64,000 nucleotides of DNA, taken from assembly GCA_904501735.1 (NCBI GenBank), contig CAJGBY010000001.1:124001-188000 (forward strand), read 5' to 3'. The notes beneath the pieces are model-generated. The model ran no database searches, was not told the origin of the DNA, and saw nothing but the letters and a program-made list of their open reading frames with translations. Below are positions 14,638 through 23,357 of this stretch, piece by piece. Origin of the DNA: an uncultured Muribaculaceae bacterium (GTDB lineage: Bacteria; Bacteroidota; Bacteroidia; Bacteroidales; Muribaculaceae). Within the stretch, counting starts at the first letter, position 1; the number at the start of each line of letters is the position of its first letter. Both the position numbers and the translations under genes were made by a program.

Positions 14638-15555
14638 TTATTTAACTTCAATACCTAAAACTTTGCAAATTATAGCTTCGCGAGCATAAAGACCATTTTG
14701 AGCTTGTTGGAAATAGTAAGCTTTTGGGTTAGCATCAACATCGTAGGCAATTTCGTTCACTCGTGGTAGTGGGTGAAGAATTCGTAGATTGTCTTTGCTG
14801 TTGTCGAGCATAGCATTGTGTAGGTTGTAAAGGTCTTTTACGCGTTCATATTCCATTAGGTCGGTGAAGCGTTCACGTTGAACACGAGTCATATATAGGA
14901 TGTCGCTCTCGTTGATGATATCTTCAGAGAACTCGGTGGATTCGTGGTATTCAATGCCATGTTCGTCGCAGAACAACTTGTACTCGTTAGGCATTTGCAA
15001 TTCATTGCAAGCAATGAAGTTGAATTTAGGCTTGAAGTGGTACATTGCCATAAGCAAAGAGTGAACAGTGCGTCCATATTTCAAGTCGCCCACCATAGTT
15101 ATGGTTAGGTTTTCGAGAGTGTCTTGAGTTTTGTAGATTGAATAAAGGTCAAGCATTGTTTGCGAAGGGTGTTGATTAGCACCGTCGCCAGCGTTGATGA
15201 TAGGTACAGGAGAAAATTCGCTTGCATAGCGTGCTGCACCTTCCAAGTGATGTCGCATGATGATTACATCGGCATAGTTGGCCACCATTCTGATGGTGTC
15301 GTGCATAGTTTCGCCTTTCGAAGAACTAGTAGTACTTGCATCAGAGAAACCGATAACGCGTCCTCCAAGTCGATTGACAGCAGTTTCAAAACTTAATCGT
15401 GTGCGAGTAGAAGGCTCAAAGAAAAGAGTAGCAGCCACTTTACCTTCAAGCAATCGTTGATTTGGATTTTCTTCAAATTTTCGAGCTGTTTCAAGCAGTT
15501 CGAGAATCTCCTCTTTAGAAAGGTCGGAGATAGAAACTAAACTCACATTGTCCAT
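14638..15555 (-). CDS. pyrB: Aspartate carbamoyltransferase catalytic subunit
   Basis: A 305-aa enzyme making carbamoyl-aspartate from carbamoyl phosphate and aspartate, the first committed pyrimidine step. Motifs: FFEPSTRTRLSFETA (carbamoyl-phosphate binding), MRHHLEGAARYA, NAGDGANQHPSQTMLDLYSI and HPLPRVNEIAYDVD. It is the first structural gene of the pyrB-pyrI-flavin reductase-glyA operon. The 175-nt transcript leader contains a short reading frame and a terminator-like hairpin, described separately, that suggest attenuation. Confidence 0.97.
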   Translation of the reverse strand: MDNVSLVSISDLSKEEILELLETARKFEENPNQRLLEGKVAATLFFEPSTRTRLSFETAVNRLGGRVIGFSDASTTSSSKGETMHDTIRMVANYADVIIMRHHLEGAARYASEFSPVPIINAGDGANQHPSQTMLDLYSIYKTQDTLENLTITMVGDLKYGRTVHSLLMAMYHFKPKFNFIACNELQMPNEYKLFCDEHGIEYHESTEFSEDIINESDILYMTRVQRERFTDLMEYERVKDLYNLHNAMLDNSKDNLRILHPLPRVNEIAYDVDANPKAYYFQQAQNGLYAREAIICKVLGIEVK

Positions 15556-15583
15556 AAAGCTATGTAATTTTTATAAATTTTTC

Positions 15584-15632
15584 GTAAAACAAAAGCCAAT
15601 CAAAACACGCAGAGCGAGTTAGAGATTGGCTT
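15584..15632 (-). promoter_or_regulatory. Candidate attenuator hairpin upstream of pyrB
   Basis: On the minus strand AAGCCAATC at 15632-15624 pairs perfectly with GATTGGCTT at 15601-15593. A small inner CGC/GCG hairpin sits in the loop. A T-rich stretch (TTTGTTTTA) follows immediately, so this is terminator-like. It lies in the leader of the pyrB transcript about 40 nt before the pyrB start, not at the end of any gene. The stop codon of the leader frame falls inside the hairpin, just after its 5' arm. Confidence 0.6.
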
Positions 15633-15729
15633 GGATATGTTGCAAAAGAAACAAATTACTATCACGCACTTGCATTGATGGCGCAAGCGAATGAGAGGTA
15701 AAAGCTCTATTGTCGGATTGTTTTATCAT
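15619..15729 (-). CDS. Candidate pyrBI leader peptide, 36 aa
   Basis: A 36-codon frame runs from ATG at 15729 to TAA at 15619-15621. It starts 8 nt past the TAACTTTG -7 element (15737-15744), so it is essentially leaderless. It ends just inside the attenuator hairpin. Codons 25-30 (NLFLLQ) are encoded by a U-rich tract directly upstream of the hairpin. This geometry parallels the enteric pyrL leader, where ribosome position relative to UTP-dependent polymerase pausing decides termination. No sequence similarity to PyrL is claimed. The coding status is inferred from position only. Confidence 0.45.
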   Translation of the reverse strand: MIKQSDNRAFTSHSLAPSMQVRDSNLFLLQHIQANL

Positions 15730-15736
15730 AACTCTA

Positions 15737-15744
15737 CAAAGTTA
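15737..15744 (-). promoter_or_regulatory. Promoter -7 element of the pyrBI operon
   Basis: TAACTTTG on the minus strand fits TAnnTTTG. It places the transcript start near 15731, giving a pyrB leader of about 175 nt. The rest of the 389-bp gap up to 15944 is AT-rich and holds the promoter of the divergent PBP1A gene. Confidence 0.5.
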
Positions 15745-15868
15745 GGCATTTTTCTTGTGAAAATGAAGAAAAACGAAAAATAAAATATAACAAATCTTTT
15801 ATAGGTATAAAAAAGTAATTAGTAATGTTTATTTTTGTGAATATTGTGTGAAGTGTTGAGTTTTTTCG

Positions 15869-15876
15869 TATTTTTG
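15869..15876 (+). promoter_or_regulatory. Promoter -7 element of the PBP1A gene
   Basis: TATTTTTG fits TAnnTTTG, with a TTG about 22 nt upstream (15844-15846). The transcript leader would be about 65 nt. Confidence 0.45.
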
Positions 15877-15944
15877 TAGATTGAATTAGTATTTTGGGTG
15901 CAGTGTGCGCCGATGCTAAATAAGAACAAAATAACAATTGAGAT

Positions 15945-18344
15945 ATGTCAAAAACTGCTGAGAAGAAAAATAACGGAAAACGCAGCGCATTTACAACATT
16001 TGTAATAAAGTGTATGTGGGGCGCATTTGCGGTAGGAGTGTTGCTTGCTGCATTGATGTTTGTCCTTATTTATAATGGAGTGATAGGGTATATGCCACCA
16101 ATCGAAGAACTTAAGAACCCAACCGATAAATTTGCGTCGGTGGTGATGAGTGATGATGGTGTGGAATTGGGTCGTTATTACCGCGATAAGAGTAATCGTG
16201 TGTATGTCGACTTTGATGAGTTGTCGCCTCATCTTACCAATGCACTTATAGCAACCGAGGATGTGAGATTTGAGAATCACTCAGGTATCGATGGCCGAGG
16301 CTTGCTTCGTGCTATCGTGAAGCGTGGTATCTTTATGCAAAAGAGTGCCGGTGGTGGTAGTACAATCACACAACAGCTTGCTAAGCAGTTGTATTCGCCA
16401 AAGTCGGAAACAGTGTTTGAGCGCTTGCTTCAAAAGCCTATTGAATGGGTGATTGCAGTGAAGCTTGAACGATTCTATACTAAGGACGAAATCATTAAGA
16501 TGTATTTCAATCAGTTCGACTTCCTTAATAATGCTGTGGGTGTGAAAACAGCAGCATATGTATATTTCGGTAAAGATCCTAAAGACCTAAATATAGAGGA
16601 AGCTGCTACTCTTGTGGGAATGGCAAAGAATCCATCTTATTTTAACCCAGTGCGTTTCCTTGAGCGTACTCGCAATCGTCGTAATGTGGTTATCGGTCAG
16701 ATGTATAAGGCCGACATGATAACAAAAGCAGAACGTGATTCGTTGAAGGAAACACCACTTGTGCTTGATTATCACAAGGTGGACCATAAGGAAGGTCTTG
16801 CTCCTTATTTCCGCGAAGAATTGCGCCGAATGCTTACGGCAAGCAAGCCTAAAAGAGATGATGCTAAGTATCGTTGGAATAAGCAAGGATATGTTGATGA
16901 CTCGATAGCATGGGAAAATAATCCACTATATGGTTGGTGTGCTAAGAATACTAAGCCAGATGGTACCAATTATAATGTATATACCGATGGGTTGAAGATT
17001 CATACAACTATCGATTCGCGTATGCAAACCTATGCTGAAAAGGCGTTGATTTCACATCTTGCTGATGATCTATTGCCAAAATTTAAGAAAGAAAAGCGTG
17101 GTATGCTCAATCCTTATTCTAATAATCCGAATGAGATAACTCGTGAACAAAAAGAGGCAATAATAAATAGAGCTATCAAGTCGACTGAGCGTCATCGCAT
17201 ATTGAAAATTGCTGGAAAGAGCGACGAAGAGATAATGGAAGATTTCAAAACTCCACGCGAAATGCGCGTGTTCTCATATAGTGGAATTGTTGACACTACA
17301 ATGACTCCTTATGACTCATTGCTTTACACGAAGTCGTTCTTGCGTGCTGGTATGATGTCGATGGATCCTGTGACAGGTTATGTAAAGGCTTATGTGGGAG
17401 GACCTAATTTCAAGTTCTTCCAATACGATATGGTGTCGACAGGTCGTCGCCAGATAGGTTCGACTGTGAAACCATTCCTTTATACCTATGCAATGGAAGA
17501 AGGTTATGTGCCATGCGATGAATTCTTGAATGAGCAGCCAGTGATTCTTGATGGCAATGGGAATGAATGGATGCCACGCAATGCAGGTACCTCTAGAGTG
17601 GGTGAAATGGTGGATTTGAGATGGGCGTTGACCAACTCAAATAACTGGATATCAGCGAGATTGATGGAGCGCTTGTCGCCGGCGGTGCTTGCGCGCTTAA
17701 TGCACAATTTTGGCATCACAAATCACATAGACCCGGTGATTTCCTTGTGTTTAGGTCCTGTCGATGTGAGCGTGAGTGAGATGGTGTCGGCTTATACAGC
17801 TTATGCAAATAAAGGTATGCGTGTAGCGCCATTGTTTGTGTCGCGCATTACCGACAATCAAGGCAATGTGATTACCGAATTTGCTCCACAACACACTGAA
17901 GTGATAAGTGAAGATGCATATTATAAGATATTGTCGATATTGCTTAATGTAGTGGACTATGGTACTGGTGGTCGTGTGCGTCGCGCTCCTTATAATATTA
18001 CAGCACAAATGGGAGGTAAGACAGGTACAACAAACTTCAATGCCGATGGTTGGTTCATGGGCTTCACGCCACAACTTGTAACAGGTGTGTGGGTAGGTGG
18101 CGATGAGCGCTATATCCACTTTAATAGTATGGCAGAAGGTCAAGGTGCTTCGATGGCGTTGCCAATCTTTGGTAAGTACATGAAGAGCGTGTTTGGCGAT
18201 AAAGATTTGCCTTATGACCAAGAAATTACTTTTGCATTCCCAGCAGGCTTCGACCCTTGTCGAAGAGTGGGAATAGATGCACTGCCTGAAGATACAGAAG
18301 AAACTGTAGTAGAGGAAGAAGTTATCGAAGGAATGTTCGATTAA
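15945..18344 (+). CDS. Class A penicillin-binding protein (PBP1A-type)
   Basis: A 799-aa bifunctional peptidoglycan synthase. A basic cytoplasmic tail and one membrane helix (about residues 20-45) precede the GT51 glycosyltransferase domain (about 65-240), with ATEDVRFENHSGID and GGSTITQQLAKQLYS. The transpeptidase domain (about 430-740) has the nucleophile motif STVKPF, the SNN motif in LTNSNNW and KTGTT near residue 691. The C-terminus is acidic (EETVVEEEVIEG). It polymerises and cross-links glycan strands on the periplasmic face of the inner membrane. Monocistronic, with its own promoter and terminator. Confidence 0.93.
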   Translation: MSKTAEKKNNGKRSAFTTFVIKCMWGAFAVGVLLAALMFVLIYNGVIGYMPPIEELKNPTDKFASVVMSDDGVELGRYYRDKSNRVYVDFDELSPHLTNALIATEDVRFENHSGIDGRGLLRAIVKRGIFMQKSAGGGSTITQQLAKQLYSPKSETVFERLLQKPIEWVIAVKLERFYTKDEIIKMYFNQFDFLNNAVGVKTAAYVYFGKDPKDLNIEEAATLVGMAKNPSYFNPVRFLERTRNRRNVVIGQMYKADMITKAERDSLKETPLVLDYHKVDHKEGLAPYFREELRRMLTASKPKRDDAKYRWNKQGYVDDSIAWENNPLYGWCAKNTKPDGTNYNVYTDGLKIHTTIDSRMQTYAEKALISHLADDLLPKFKKEKRGMLNPYSNNPNEITREQKEAIINRAIKSTERHRILKIAGKSDEEIMEDFKTPREMRVFSYSGIVDTTMTPYDSLLYTKSFLRAGMMSMDPVTGYVKAYVGGPNFKFFQYDMVSTGRRQIGSTVKPFLYTYAMEEGYVPCDEFLNEQPVILDGNGNEWMPRNAGTSRVGEMVDLRWALTNSNNWISARLMERLSPAVLARLMHNFGITNHIDPVISLCLGPVDVSVSEMVSAYTAYANKGMRVAPLFVSRITDNQGNVITEFAPQHTEVISEDAYYKILSILLNVVDYGTGGRVRRAPYNITAQMGGKTGTTNFNADGWFMGFTPQLVTGVWVGGDERYIHFNSMAEGQGASMALPIFGKYMKSVFGDKDLPYDQEITFAFPAGFDPCRRVGIDALPEDTEETVVEEEVIEGMFD

Positions 18345-18352
18345 AGAAAATA

Positions 18353-18388
18353 AAAAACGAGATGAGAAGAGCATCTCGTTTTTATTTT
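18353..18388. terminator. Bidirectional terminator
   Basis: A 12-bp stem (AAAAACGAGATG and complement) with loop AGAAGAG, followed by a T run, between the convergent PBP1A and phosphatase genes. Confidence 0.85.
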
Positions 18389-18411
18389 TTGTCGGATTGT
18401 GTAATGAAATA

Positions 18412-19149
18412 TTAGTTGAAAAGCTTGTCGTTGAGGAGTCGTCCTTCGAGTTTTTTAGCTATTCGTTCATACTCCTTAGTGTTGAGGAAATTGCGAATTA
18501 CTTCGACATGCTCCATGTTGTGAATATCGCTACCAAGAAGGTCGATTAAATCGTGGTCGAGCAACCATTTTGCACTTTGTTTAGCTGTTTCGCCAAAATA
18601 GCCTGTGAACGACATGATATTGACTTGGAAAAGTGCGCCAGCATTGTGTAGTTGGACGAATCGTTGCTTGTTGATAGCATAGTATTTAAAACGCTCAGGG
18701 TGAGCGAGAATAGGCGTTAGATTCTTGACTTGTACATCGAAGATTATTTCGTCAAGATCGAGTCGTTCTTGAAGGTAGGCATTCTCGAGAAGAATGTGGT
18801 CGTTTGGCATTGCGATGTGCTGCTTATTTTGAATTTGATCGAGCGAAAGTTCGTCAATGCGATATTCGGCCGATACAGCCACTTCGGCATCGATGCCATT
18901 GTCCTTGATAGCCTGTTTGAAAACCTCGAAAGCCGGCAAGATGGTGTCGGGATTGTTCTCGAAAGTAGATTTTGTGACATGAGGGGTGAAGATGAAACGA
19001 TTAATACCTATCTCCATTTCGGCTTTCATGAGTTCCAATCCATTTTGTATGTCGGTAGCACCATGGTCCACTCCCGGAAGAATGTGGCAGTGTACATCGG
19101 TGTTGTAAAATAGCGTATTATTCTTTTTCTTTTTGAAAAAATTGAACAT
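18412..19149 (-). CDS. PHP-type tyrosine phosphatase (CpsB/CapC/YwqE family)
   Basis: A 245-aa PHP-fold metal-dependent phosphohydrolase. Metal-binding motifs: DVHCHILPGVDHG (about residues 18-30), FTPHVT (about 55-60), AHPERF and GSDIHN near the C-terminus. Homologues dephosphorylate tyrosine kinases that control capsule or exopolysaccharide assembly. No kinase or polysaccharide cluster is seen nearby, so the partner must be elsewhere. Its promoter (TACTTTTG at 19188-19195) lies back to back with that of the carboxyltransferase gene. Confidence 0.88.
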   Translation of the reverse strand: MFNFFKKKKNNTLFYNTDVHCHILPGVDHGATDIQNGLELMKAEMEIGINRFIFTPHVTKSTFENNPDTILPAFEVFKQAIKDNGIDAEVAVSAEYRIDELSLDQIQNKQHIAMPNDHILLENAYLQERLDLDEIIFDVQVKNLTPILAHPERFKYYAINKQRFVQLHNAGALFQVNIMSFTGYFGETAKQSAKWLLDHDLIDLLGSDIHNMEHVEVIRNFLNTKEYERIAKKLEGRLLNDKLFN

Positions 19150-19187
19150 AAAGGGCGTTTTTTGTAATTAATTTGAAAATTCCTTCA

Positions 19188-19195
19188 CAAAAGTA
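19188..19195 (-). promoter_or_regulatory. Promoter -7 element of the phosphatase gene
   Basis: TACTTTTG on the minus strand fits TAnnTTTG, about 40 nt before the start at 19149. It lies within the divergent promoter region. Confidence 0.45.
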
Positions 19196-19204
19196 GTGAT
19201 TTTT

Positions 19205-19236
19205 TTTGCATTCAAGCTAAAATAGCTATAACTTTG
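19205..19236 (+). promoter_or_regulatory. Promoter of the biotin-dependent carboxyltransferase gene
   Basis: TTTG at 19205-19208, a 20-nt spacer, then TAACTTTG at 19229-19236 make a full-consensus Bacteroidota promoter. The leader is about 60 nt. Confidence 0.65.
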
Positions 19237-19301
19237 TTACATTGAATTATAAAATTAAAAAGTAATCTTGAATTAAATTGTTTCAATAAAAAAATTGTGT
19301 T

Positions 19302-21485
19302 ATGACAAAGAAACTTAAAATCCGTGATTTGACACTTCGTGACGGTCAGCAATCACTATTTGCGACTCGTTTAAGTCAACAAAGCATTGACAAGTTGCTC
19401 CCTCATTATCTTGAGGCAGGATTTTATGCAATGGAAGTGTGGGGTGGTGCTGTACCTGACTCGGTGATGCGTTACTTGGATGAAAGTCCATGGGTGCGTC
19501 TAAAATCAATCAGCGATAAGATTCAAGGTAAGTCATATTTGACTGCATTGTCTCGTGGTCGTAACCTATTCGGTTATGTTCCTTATCCAACAACAGTAAT
19601 TGAAGGATTCTACAAAGAAGCTATCGCAAACGGTCTTGGTATTATGCGTATTTTCGACGCGCTTAATGACCTTGAAAATGTGAAGGAATCGGTAGAAATT
19701 ATCAATAAGCTTGGTGGTATTCCTGATGGTGCTGTGTGCTACACAGTAGATCCTAAGGATGATGCTATCGAAGTGGAAGTAGAAGTTGAGGAAGAAGTAC
19801 CAGCAAGTGGTTTCTTTGCTAAGCTTCTTGGTAAGAAAGAAGTTGTTAAGGTTAAGAAGACAGTTCTTCAAGAACCTAAGAAGATCTTTACTGACGATTA
19901 TTTCGTAGAAAAAGCTAAGGGTTATGAAAAACTTGGTGCAAAGATCATCACATTGAAGGATATGGCAGGTCTTGTGAACCCAGCTCGTATCGCAACACTT
20001 ATGCCACGCTTGAAAGCAGCTGTTAATGTACCAATCGATTTCCACACACACTGTACACCAGGTTATGGTCTTGCATCTGGTTTGATGGCTATCTTGCACG
20101 ATGTAGACATTCTTGATACAAATATTTGGTGGTTTGGTGAAGGTTCAGCAGCTCCTGCAATCGAACTTATCTATATCTTTGCTAAGAAACTTGGCGTAGA
20201 AGTAGAAGTGAACATGGAAGCTGTAGGTAAGATCCGCGAAGAATTGAAGGCAGCTCGCGAAAGCTTGCGTGACTTCGACTTGCATAAGGATAACTTCCCT
20301 AAGGCATTCGATCCGTTGAAGGATACTCTACCAGCAGAAATCGATGCACAATTTGACAAGGCAATCGAAGCTGCTAAGGCTAACGATGAAGAAGCTCTTC
20401 TTGCTGCATGTCATGCAATCGAAGCATACTTCAATTTCCCTAAGCCAAATGTAATCGTTAAGGAAGCCGAAGTACCTGGTGGTATGTACTCAAACATGGT
20501 AGCTCAACTTCGTCAATTGAAGGCAGAAGATGTGCTTGAAGATGCAATGAAGTTGATCCCTAAGGTGCGTCGCGATGCAGGTCTTGTACCTCTTGTAACT
20601 CCTACAAGCCAAATCGTAGGTAGCCAAGCTGTGATGGTAGCATTGAGCCGCAAGGCAGGTAATGATGACTATAAGAACACTTCAAATCAATTCGTATCAT
20701 TGGTTAAGGGTGAATATGGTAAGACTCCAGTAGCTATCGATCCTAAGTTCCGTGAACAAATCACAGGTAGCGCACAAGAAATACCTTATGATGTAAATTC
20801 ATATAAGAGCCAAGATAACCCAACTCTTGCTAAGTATGGTAATGTTAAGCTTGCTAAGGATAATCAAGAACTATTGCTTCTTGAACTTCTTCCAACAGTA
20901 GCAAAGACATTCCTTGAAAATCGTCGTGCTGAAGAATTCGCAGCAGCAGGTGGTAGCGTAGCAGAAGCAGCTCCAGCAGCTCCAGTAGCAGAAGCTCCAG
21001 CGGCAGATGGTCCTGTAACAGGTCCAACACTTAACGCACCAATGGGTGGTACAGTGGTAGAAATCAAGGTTAAGCCAGGTGATAAGGTTAAGAAGGGTCA
21101 ATCATTGTTGATGTATGAAGCAATGAAGATGCAAAACGAAATTGAAGCTGATGGCGAATATACAGTTAAGCGTATTCTTGTTCAACAAGGTGATGTTGTA
21201 CAATCAGGTCAACCAATGATTGAATTTGTAGATCCTAATGCTGCCGATGTAGAAGAAGGTCCAGTAACAGGTCCAACACTAAAGGCTCCAATGGGTGGTA
21301 CAATCATCGAACTTCATGTAAAGGCAGGTGATAAGGTTAAGAAAGGCCAATCATTGTTGATGTATGAAGCAATGAAGATGCAAAACGAGATTGAAGCAGA
21401 TGGCGATTACACAGTTAAGCGTATCCTTGTGAAGGAAGGCGAAGTGATTGCAGCTGGTCAACCAATCGTAGAATTTGTAGGATAA
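19302..21485 (+). CDS. Oxaloacetate decarboxylase alpha / pyruvate carboxylase subunit B-like protein with two biotinyl domains
   Basis: A 727-aa protein. Residues 1-290 form the HMGL-like carboxyltransferase domain (RDLTLRDGQQSLFATR at the start; metal ligands in FHTHCTPG). It is interrupted near 155-200 by a charged insertion rich in Val, Glu and Lys. Residues about 300-540 are the conserved PYC/OADA domain. An Ala/Pro linker (about 545-575) leads to two biotinyl domains in tandem, each with EAMKM; the biotinylated lysines are residues 609 and 692. Family members normally have one biotinyl domain. The enzyme transfers CO2 between biotin and pyruvate/oxaloacetate. Neither membrane decarboxylase subunits nor a biotin carboxylase are adjacent, so its direction is not fixed by context. 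Confidence 0.9.
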   Translation: MTKKLKIRDLTLRDGQQSLFATRLSQQSIDKLLPHYLEAGFYAMEVWGGAVPDSVMRYLDESPWVRLKSISDKIQGKSYLTALSRGRNLFGYVPYPTTVIEGFYKEAIANGLGIMRIFDALNDLENVKESVEIINKLGGIPDGAVCYTVDPKDDAIEVEVEVEEEVPASGFFAKLLGKKEVVKVKKTVLQEPKKIFTDDYFVEKAKGYEKLGAKIITLKDMAGLVNPARIATLMPRLKAAVNVPIDFHTHCTPGYGLASGLMAILHDVDILDTNIWWFGEGSAAPAIELIYIFAKKLGVEVEVNMEAVGKIREELKAARESLRDFDLHKDNFPKAFDPLKDTLPAEIDAQFDKAIEAAKANDEEALLAACHAIEAYFNFPKPNVIVKEAEVPGGMYSNMVAQLRQLKAEDVLEDAMKLIPKVRRDAGLVPLVTPTSQIVGSQAVMVALSRKAGNDDYKNTSNQFVSLVKGEYGKTPVAIDPKFREQITGSAQEIPYDVNSYKSQDNPTLAKYGNVKLAKDNQELLLLELLPTVAKTFLENRRAEEFAAAGGSVAEAAPAAPVAEAPAADGPVTGPTLNAPMGGTVVEIKVKPGDKVKKGQSLLMYEAMKMQNEIEADGEYTVKRILVQQGDVVQSGQPMIEFVDPNAADVEEGPVTGPTLKAPMGGTIIELHVKAGDKVKKGQSLLMYEAMKMQNEIEADGDYTVKRILVKEGEVIAAGQPIVEFVG
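21008..21485 (+). repeat. In-frame tandem duplication encoding the two biotinyl domains
   Basis: Two units of about 249 bp (83 codons) with high nucleotide similarity, including a shared stretch around ATGTATGAAGCAATGAAGAT. The close match suggests a fairly recent duplication or ongoing gene conversion. Confidence 0.75.
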
Positions 21486-21515
21486 TTTTTCGGATAGAAA
21501 AAATTATAAGTTTAG

Positions 21516-21556
21516 AGGGCATAACAGATTCTTTCTGTTGTGCCTTCTTTTCTTGA
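21516..21556 (+). terminator. Terminator of the carboxyltransferase gene
   Basis: GGCATAACAG pairs with CTGTTGTGCC (one wobble) around ATTCTTT, followed by TTCTTTTCTT, 30 nt beyond the stop codon. Confidence 0.75.
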
Positions 21557-21636
21557 GATTTTGAGGGCAAAGTATCAAAAATATCGATTAAAACATGCAT
21601 TTTTTGAATTTGCGTATTTTTTGCGTACTAATTTTC

Positions 21637-21668
21637 TTGGTTTTTGAGGGGAATAGTGGCTAAATTTG
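21637..21668 (+). promoter_or_regulatory. Promoter of the four-module protein pair
   Basis: TTG at 21637-21639, a 21-nt spacer and TAAATTTG at 21661-21668. The predicted transcript start (about 21675) falls downstream of a possible TTG start at 21670, which supports the ATG at 21697 as the real start. Confidence 0.55.
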
Positions 21669-21696
21669 CTTGCAAATAACGCATAAAAGTATTGTG

Positions 21697-23343
21697 ATGA
21701 AAAGAACTGTACTATTAATATTAGCTATGATTGTTACCTTGGTGGCGTCGACTGCTGAGGCAAAATCCACAATGGAGCAACTCATTAATAAGGAGTGGTA
21801 TGAGTTTGACTTTAAAACGATGAAACCAGACGAAAGCCGTTATGTGAGATATACAGGAACTCAACGATTGGAGGTGAGTGCCGACGAGGACGGAAATACA
21901 AGAATGCGTGTGCAGAAGTATTATTTGTCGTATGAGTGGGAGGAAAGATTTGATTCACGGAAAGTAGGAAAGTATCGTAATGGTAAATACATTGTGATTA
22001 GAGGTGAACGTGATACTTCTAATGTTGAAGTAATAAAGACTATTTGTCTTGAAATAATGAAACTCACAGATAATAGATTGAATATTAAGAATCTAAGTGA
22101 TTTTGACTTGCCGAGAAATTTCTATGTAACCAATGATGAGAATGCTGATACCAAAGAAGGCATATTTGTTCCTACCATAGATTTGCTCGCAAATAAGTTG
22201 TGGTTTATGCTTGATGATAAAGGAAATAGAACTGGTATGGAATGGTCTTTTGATTATGGTTCATGTTATAAATGTCAATTGCCAGAGAATAGGTATACAG
22301 AATTTCCAAAATGGGAGCGACGAGAGTTCTATTTATCGAATGAAATAGTAACTGAATTTAAACGAAAGAAAGTTGGTAAATCGAAGAATGGTTTATACTT
22401 AGTGATTAATGATCAAGAAGAAGACGGAGAGTGGCAAGTGCGAACATATGACATAAAAACGCTCTCGGCAGATCGCTTGATGCTTGAGTGTGTGTATCCT
22501 CGTGGAGAAAAAAATATTATATTTGAATCTCAACGTAGCCGAAAAGAAGAGAAAGAGTCTAAGATGAAACCACAGCAAAAGAATCTTATAGGTAAGGAAT
22601 GGTATCGAGTTGATACCGCTACTTGGCAACGAACTAAATATGTAGAGACTTTTACTGAAACGCATATAACTCGTTCTTTCCCATCAAGAAAGAATGGAGA
22701 ATTGGTGAATAATAAGTTTACATTTGAGTATTATATGTCAAATCAGCCCGCAGAGGAGTTTGACTGGAGGCAAAAAGGAAATAATCCGGAAGGAGATTAT
22801 TTAGTGGTGAATGAGTCCGATGCAGATGGAAAATATCGAGCAGTGAATTATAAAATAATGTCGCTTGAAGGTAGTAGTATGTTTACTATAAATGTATCGC
22901 ATCCTGATAGCATACTCCATATATATGATCGAGATAAAACAGCCGAAGAACTGAGTCTTTCAAAATATGTAACAATTGATAGCTTGGGTATGAGAAAGTC
23001 AATGAAGGCTATGATGGTGGGCAAGCAATGGTATTGGATTGAAGATGGCGAAAAGCGTATGTATTGGCCTCGTTATTACACCGAAACACAGTTTGCTTCG
23101 CCTCAATGGAAGAAAACAAAGAAAGGATATAAATGCGAATTGAGTATAGCTGATTGGTGCCTTACAAATAATGCTATGAATAGAAGTAGTAGTTTGAATG
23201 ATGCCGTTTATAATGTTCAATGGGCATATTATCCTGATTGGTTTAGTTTGTATTGGTTTAGGAATTTATACGTTTCAGATGCCAAAGTATTGTGGCAAGC
23301 GGCAAGGCATCCTGATCGAATAATAATGCTAGTAAATGAATGA
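21697..23343 (+). CDS. Secreted four-module protein of unknown function, 548 aa (first paralogue)
   Basis: A signal peptide (MKRTVLLILAMIVTLVAS, cleaved near AEA-KST) precedes four successive modules of about 115-130 residues, beginning near residues 28, 165, 300 and 435. Each opens with a variant of L-x-G/N-K-x-W-Y (INKEWYEFD, LANKLWFMLD, LIGKEWYRVD, MVGKQWYWIE), continues with a beta-rich segment, and modules 1-3 end in NG-x-Y-x-V followed by a LSxxxLxL-like strand. The pattern recalls lipocalin-like beta-barrel domains, but I do not assign a family. The stop overlaps the upstream edge of the second paralogue's frame. No enzymatic motif is seen; a periplasmic or surface binding role is the simplest guess. 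Confidence 0.8.
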   Translation: MKRTVLLILAMIVTLVASTAEAKSTMEQLINKEWYEFDFKTMKPDESRYVRYTGTQRLEVSADEDGNTRMRVQKYYLSYEWEERFDSRKVGKYRNGKYIVIRGERDTSNVEVIKTICLEIMKLTDNRLNIKNLSDFDLPRNFYVTNDENADTKEGIFVPTIDLLANKLWFMLDDKGNRTGMEWSFDYGSCYKCQLPENRYTEFPKWERREFYLSNEIVTEFKRKKVGKSKNGLYLVINDQEEDGEWQVRTYDIKTLSADRLMLECVYPRGEKNIIFESQRSRKEEKESKMKPQQKNLIGKEWYRVDTATWQRTKYVETFTETHITRSFPSRKNGELVNNKFTFEYYMSNQPAEEFDWRQKGNNPEGDYLVVNESDADGKYRAVNYKIMSLEGSSMFTINVSHPDSILHIYDRDKTAEELSLSKYVTIDSLGMRKSMKAMMVGKQWYWIEDGEKRMYWPRYYTETQFASPQWKKTKKGYKCELSIADWCLTNNAMNRSSSLNDAVYNVQWAYYPDWFSLYWFRNLYVSDAKVLWQAARHPDRIIMLVNE

Positions 23344-23357
23344 TATTAAATAACGAG

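Noticed and set aside
19566..20099. Minus-strand frame of 177 codons inside the carboxyltransferase gene
   Set aside because: Antisense shadow rich in Cys, Phe and His, without conserved features or start signals.
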